From NCBI GenBank assembly GCA_010030955.1, contig RHBP01000007.1, positions 1 through 26,236 on the forward strand: a DNA stretch of 26,236 nucleotides, written 5' to 3'. This document shows, piece by piece, positions 23,269 to 26,236 of the stretch. Position 1 is the stretch's first letter; every line of letters starts with the position of its first letter. The notes below the pieces were generated by a model. The model ran no database searches, was not told the DNA's origin, and worked only from the letters and a program-made list of their open reading frames with translations. Source of the DNA: Synechococcaceae bacterium WBB_10_009. GTDB lineage: Bacteria > Cyanobacteriota > Cyanobacteriia > PCC-6307 > Cyanobiaceae. The position numbers were made by a program, and so were the translations under genes.

Positions 23269-24056
23269 CAGCGCTGCAGCCGCTGGGACGGTTCAAACAC
23301 CTTGAGCGCATCGGCCGACCCCTCAAAGCGCCAGTGCCACGGCTCATAGCTGACCCCCTGGCGGTTCGACTGCGGAAACGACAGGTGGAAATGGAAGCGG
23401 TTGGCGTTGGCTTGCAACCAGCGGAACGCCTCCGTGCCATCGAAGCTGGTGGAGAGGTCGGTGCTGGGTGCCCGCCCATCCCCCAGATCCACCGCATAAC
23501 CAGTGCTGTGCTCGGAGAACCCCGGCGGCGCACTCACCTGGGCCCGCTCCAGGGCGCTCTGGTTGCGCTCCGACTTCACATCAAAAAAGATCTGCTTCTG
23601 CAGGGCGATGGAGCGGAAGGCACTGAGCACCCGGATGTCGATGCCCTCGGCGGCGGCGGCGGCCTGCATCGCCTCAAGCGCCGCTGCGGCATCGCGGTGC
23701 AACTCAACCCCGGGCGCAATGGCCACCAAATCGCCGCGGGGGGCTTCGCCGTAGGGGAAGTGGCCCAGCAGGCGACCGTCGATGCTGAGGCGGGCCCTGA
23801 GGCCCTGCACCGGCGGCGGCGCCAACAGACGGCGCAGCGGCTGGGGCATCACCAGCGCCGCCCCAGCCGCCACCAGCACCACACCGCCGGCGCCGATCAG
23901 GGCATTGCGCCAACTGAAACGCCGTTGCAGGGCCGTCGGCACCGTGCGGCGAGCCAGGGGAATGTCCTGCGGGTCGCCGGCGTCCAACGCCCCCAGGCGA
24001 TGAACAGCGCGGGGATCGGGCGACGGCGACTTGGAGACCCCTCCGGCGCTGGCCAA
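23268..24056 (-). CDS. M15-family D-alanyl-D-alanine carboxypeptidase (VanY-like), membrane-anchored
   Basis: This 262-residue protein has a cytoplasmic N-terminal region of about 50 residues, one membrane helix (about 51-70, NALIGAGGVVLVAAGAALVM), and a periplasmic peptidase domain. Zinc ligands H183 and D190 lie in SEHSTGYAVDLGD, and H241 with the catalytic E238 in YEPWHWRF. The substrate-binding LSAFRSIALQ motif is at about 144-153. The enzyme would trim D-Ala from peptidoglycan stem peptides. The start appears to be TTG at 24056, supported by GGGAG 7 bases upstream; a GTG at 23942 would give a shorter N-terminus. It is coupled to the U32 gene. Confidence 0.92.
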   Translation of the reverse strand: MASAGGVSKSPSPDPRAVHRLGALDAGDPQDIPLARRTVPTALQRRFSWRNALIGAGGVVLVAAGAALVMPQPLRRLLAPPPVQGLRARLSIDGRLLGHFPYGEAPRGDLVAIAPGVELHRDAAAALEAMQAAAAAEGIDIRVLSAFRSIALQKQIFFDVKSERNQSALERAQVSAPPGFSEHSTGYAVDLGDGRAPSTDLSTSFDGTEAFRWLQANANRFHFHLSFPQSNRQGVSYEPWHWRFEGSADALKVFEPSQRLQR

Positions 24057-24087
24057 GCCTGTTCTCCCGGGCTTCAGGGCTTGCGCG

Positions 24088-24093
24088 ATGCTA
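24088..24093 (-). promoter_or_regulatory. Candidate -10 box for the M15-U32 unit
   Basis: TAGCAT on the minus strand fits TANNNT and lies 32 bases upstream of the TTG at 24056. It would give a leader of about 25 bases that includes the GGGAG ribosome site. It is back to back with the chlP promoter candidate in a 122-base divergent spacer. No clear -35. Confidence 0.35.
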
Positions 24094-24137
24094 CCGGCGG
24101 GCCCCGACGGCGCCAGCAGGGGCCCGCTCAGCGGTGT

Positions 24138-24143
24138 TAGCTT
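24138..24143 (+). promoter_or_regulatory. Candidate extended -10 promoter for chlP
   Basis: TGTTAGCTT (24135-24143) combines an extended-10 TGn with TAGCTT, which fits TANNNT. It lies 36 bases before the chlP ATG and implies a leader of about 29 bases. No clear -35 is seen, consistent with an extended -10 promoter. Confidence 0.4.
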
Positions 24144-24178
24144 CGGCCCAACAACCGTTTGGTGGAGCGGGTTTCAAG

Positions 24179-25558
24179 ATGTTGCGAGTCGCGGTGGTGG
24201 GCGGCGGCCCGAGCGGTTCCTGTGCTGCTGAAGTGCTGGCCAAGGCCGGCATCGAAACCTGGATCTTCGAGCGCAAGCTCGACAACGCCAAACCCTGTGG
24301 CGGCGCGATTCCCCTGTGCATGGTCGCCGAATTCGACCTGCCGGAAACGATCATCGACCGCAAGGTCCGCAACATGAAGATGATCTCCCCCTCCAACCGC
24401 GAGGTGGACATCAACCTGGAGAACGACAACGAATACATCGGCATGTGCCGGCGCGAGGTGATGGATGCCTTCCTGCGCAACCGAGCCGCTGAACTGGGGG
24501 CCCACCTGGTGAATGGTCTGGTCACCAAGATCGACACCGGTGCCAACCGCCAGGGCCCTTACACCCTCACCTACTCCGACTACAGCGACGGCGAAGCCAC
24601 CGGTGAGACCCGCACCCTGGAGGTGGATCTGATCGTTGGCGCCGACGGTGCCAACAGCCGCGTGGCCAAGGCCATGGACGCCGGCGATTACAACGTGGCC
24701 ATCGCCTTCCAGGAGCGGATCAAGCTGCCGCCCGAGGAGATGAAGTACTACGAAAGCCTCGCGGAGATGTACGTGGGCACCGATGTGTCCCCCGACTTCT
24801 ACGCCTGGGTGTTCCCCAAGTACGACCACGTGGCCGTGGGCACCGGCACGATGCAGGAGAACCAGAGCCTGATCAAGAGCCTGCAGGAGGGCATCCGTGA
24901 ACGGGCCAAAAAGCGGCTGGTGAATGGTGAAGTGATCAAGGTGGAGGCCCATCCGATCCCCGAACATCCACGCCCCCGCCGGGTGGTGGGCCGGATGGCC
25001 CTCGTGGGCGATGCCGCGGGGTACGTCACCAAGAGTTCTGGCGAAGGCATCTATTTCGCCGCCAAGAGCGGCCGCATGTGCGCCGAGCAGATCGTGGAAT
25101 CCAGCCAAGGCGGGCAGCGGGTGCCCTCCGAGGCCGACCTCAAGAAGTATCTGAAACGGTGGGATCGCCAATACGGCGCCACCTACAAGGTGCTGGAGAT
25201 TCTCCAGAACATCTTCTACCGCAACGACGCGGCCCGCGAAGCGTTCGTGGAAATGTGCGACGACAAGGATGTGCAGCGCCTCACCTTCGACAGCTACCTC
25301 TACAAGCGGGTGGTGATGATGAACCCCTGGCAGCAGCTCAAGCTCACCTTGCTCACCCTGGGATCGGTGCTGCGTGGCAACGCCCTGGCGCCCCAGGGCT
25401 ACAAGCCGGTGCCCAGCGCCGTGCGCGAGGAGGCGGAGGTGAACGCCATGCTCGCCGTCAGCACCATCAAGGGTGGCATCCGCGTGCGCGGCCAGAAGGG
25501 TGCTGCAGTGGCCGAAGGCAGCGATGCCGACAACCGCGAACCGGCCCTCAGCCGCTGA
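24179..25558 (+). CDS. chlP: Geranylgeranyl reductase ChlP
   Basis: This 459-residue flavoprotein reduces the geranylgeranyl group to phytyl, for chlorophyll a, tocopherol and phylloquinone. The N-terminal FAD-binding motif VAVVGGGPSGSCAAEVLAKAG is at about 4-24. The family motifs RKLDNAKPCGGAIPLCM and CRREVMDAFLRNRA follow, then VDLIVGADGANSRVAKAM, and the second FAD motif MALVGDAAGYVTKSSGEGIYFA. The frame is open upstream to 24134, but ATG at 24179 gives the correct N-terminus. The stop overlaps the convergent GlyS-like ORF by 11 bases. Length and motifs leave no doubt. Confidence 0.98.
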   Translation: MLRVAVVGGGPSGSCAAEVLAKAGIETWIFERKLDNAKPCGGAIPLCMVAEFDLPETIIDRKVRNMKMISPSNREVDINLENDNEYIGMCRREVMDAFLRNRAAELGAHLVNGLVTKIDTGANRQGPYTLTYSDYSDGEATGETRTLEVDLIVGADGANSRVAKAMDAGDYNVAIAFQERIKLPPEEMKYYESLAEMYVGTDVSPDFYAWVFPKYDHVAVGTGTMQENQSLIKSLQEGIRERAKKRLVNGEVIKVEAHPIPEHPRPRRVVGRMALVGDAAGYVTKSSGEGIYFAAKSGRMCAEQIVESSQGGQRVPSEADLKKYLKRWDRQYGATYKVLEILQNIFYRNDAAREAFVEMCDDKDVQRLTFDSYLYKRVVMMNPWQQLKLTLLTLGSVLRGNALAPQGYKPVPSAVREEAEVNAMLAVSTIKGGIRVRGQKGAAVAEGSDADNREPALSR

Positions 25559-25567
25559 GGCGGCTGA
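25548..25567. terminator. Hairpin over the overlapping stops of chlP and GlyS-like ORF
   Basis: TCAGCCGC (25548-25555) pairs perfectly with GCGGCTGA (25560-25567) around the loop TGAG. The 8-bp stem contains the stop codons of both convergent genes. There is no T-tract on either side, so it could be a bidirectional 3' end or simply coding-constrained. Confidence 0.35.
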
Positions 25568-26090
25568 AATCCGCCAGCACCGAGGCCTGGTTGCGCAACA
25601 CCGCCAACAGGTTGAGCCGGTTGGTCCGCACGGCGGGGTCATCGGCCATCACCATCACGCTCTGGTCGCCGTCGAAGAAGGCGGCTAGGGCGTTGGCCCC
25701 TCCCGTCAGCCCCTGGGCCAGCTGTCCGTAGCGATCGGCATCGGATCCGGTGGCGATCGGCTCGAGGCCCTCCAACACCTGCAGCATCGCCGCTTCACTG
25801 GGCTGCTCGAACAGGGCAGGATTCACCACCGCGGCGGCGGACAGCACATCCGGGGCGAGGTTGCCCTTTTCCGCCAGCCGTGCGGCCCGGGTGACCACCG
25901 CCTGCACGGCCGCCAGGTCGCCACGGCTGCGCAGATCCATCAACAGATCGGCCCGCAGACGCGCATCGGCTGGATCCCGAAGCACCCGCTCCAGGGGCAC
26001 CGTATCGCCCGCCACAGCCTGGGTCAGGTCGGCGTCGATGCCCGCCTCCTCCAGCAGCTTGTTGTAACGTTGGGCAGGGCGGGAGCTCAT
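25548..26090 (-). CDS. glyS: Glycyl-tRNA synthetase beta subunit, C-terminal part only
   Basis: This 180-residue ORF resembles the C-terminal end of the GlyRS beta subunit, including its anticodon-binding region. It has VQAVVTRAARLAEKGNLAPDV, then NPALFEQPSEAAMLQVLEGL, then the closing ALAAFFDGDQSVMVMADDP and VRTNRLNLLAVLRNQASVLADF. A complete GlyS is about 700 residues, so the HD-like and catalytic-support domains are absent. The ATG at 26090 overlaps the VanZ-like stop (ATGA), and an in-frame stop lies 20 codons upstream, so this is not a simple window-edge truncation. It may be a remnant, a re-started domain gene, or the end of a split glyS. A full copy elsewhere would be expected. The similarity is from memory of the family, not a search. 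Confidence 0.65.
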   Translation of the reverse strand: MSSRPAQRYNKLLEEAGIDADLTQAVAGDTVPLERVLRDPADARLRADLLMDLRSRGDLAAVQAVVTRAARLAEKGNLAPDVLSAAAVVNPALFEQPSEAAMLQVLEGLEPIATGSDADRYGQLAQGLTGGANALAAFFDGDQSVMVMADDPAVRTNRLNLLAVLRNQASVLADFSRLSG

Positions 26091-26236
26091 CGGCGGGAGC
26101 GGCGCCGCAAAGCCAAACCCAGGGAAATCCCCAGAATATCAGCCAGCCAGTCGCCCAAGGATACGTCCCGCCCCGGGGCCAACCGTTGGATCTGTTCGTC
26201 CACGGCTCCAAGCAGGGAGCCGGCGGCGCCCAAAAC
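26087..26236 (-). CDS. VanZ-like protein, C-terminal fragment
   Basis: This is the last 49 codons of a gene that starts beyond the window. The residues LLGAVDEQIQRLAPGRDVSL and GDWLADILGISLGLAL match the conserved D-E-x-x-Q...PGR..S..D.xAD.xG block of VanZ-like membrane proteins. VanZ is linked to teicoplanin resistance in enterococci, but most bacterial VanZ-like proteins have no known role. The tail is basic (RRRSRR). The TGA at 26089-26087 overlaps the ATG of the GlyS-like ORF (ATGA), implying coupled translation. Confidence 0.8.
   Translation of the reverse strand, partial: VLGAAGSLLGAVDEQIQRLAPGRDVSLGDWLADILGISLGLALRRRSRR

Noticed and set aside
20884..23349. 821-codon ORF on the plus strand opposite the U32 gene
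   Set aside because: The sense strand has clear U32 motifs and a coupled start. The antisense product is Gln/His/Gly-rich without domains, as expected of a codon-bias shadow.
24137..25642. 501-codon minus-strand ORF opposite chlP
   Set aside because: chlP is unambiguous on the plus strand; the reverse reading is His/Gly-rich filler typical of antisense frames here.

Overview
This is a GC-rich chromosomal segment of a cyanobacterium, most probably from the picocyanobacterial Synechococcus/Cyanobium group. The evidence is a light-harvesting and carbon-fixation gene set: geranylgeranyl reductase (chlP), bifunctional FBPase/SBPase (glpX), ribulose-phosphate epimerase (rpe), the cyanobacterial ADP-glucose pyrophosphorylase (glgC), glutamyl-tRNA reductase (hemA), CcsA, and a lumen-type pentapeptide protein. 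Coding density is very high, with many 1-14 base overlaps, frequent GTG/TTG starts and weak or absent Shine-Dalgarno sites. I see no tRNA, rRNA, CRISPR array, insertion sequence or prophage. The window is mainly a housekeeping backbone.

Layout. 1-140: 3' end of a 2-Cys peroxiredoxin gene with a strong intrinsic terminator. 202-1128 (minus): purS-purQ. 1223-1561 (plus): small predicted secreted protein, tail to tail with the next unit. 1558-3440 (minus): a cobalamin riboswitch followed by a HupE/UreJ-type transporter and a CobW-family GTPase with a His-rich metal-binding tract, best read as a B12-controlled cobalt uptake and delivery unit. 3467-4009 (minus): exported pentapeptide-repeat protein. 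4066-6806 (plus): a UPRT-like protein with a degenerate PRPP loop, a small membrane/coiled-coil protein, and ilvD.

6787-13820 (minus): a run of genes reading glpX, hemA, glgC, gnd, pgl, a CIA30-domain protein and a small conserved protein. It brings together Calvin cycle, tetrapyrrole entry, glycogen synthesis and the oxidative pentose phosphate pathway. rpe diverges from glpX at 14036-14719 (plus).

14768-20409 (minus): typA, a DUF309 protein, an LptA/OstA-like protein, lptB, an LptF/LptG permease and ccsA, with overlapping stops and starts in the Lpt part. A roughly 310-base spacer upstream of typA carries two unexplained hairpins. 20719-24056 (minus): an M15 D,D-carboxypeptidase coupled by a one-base overlap to a long U32-family protein. 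24179-25558 (plus): chlP. 25548-26236 (minus): the 3' end of a VanZ-like gene overlapping a 180-residue ORF that resembles only the C-terminal part of glycyl-tRNA synthetase beta subunit.

The items most worth a second look are the riboswitch-hupE-cobW unit with a possible start-site-sequestering hairpin, the GlyS C-terminal-only ORF behind VanZ, the UPRT-like protein without its PRPP loop, and the structured spacer before typA. I found no convincing evidence for a wholly new defence or mobile system.
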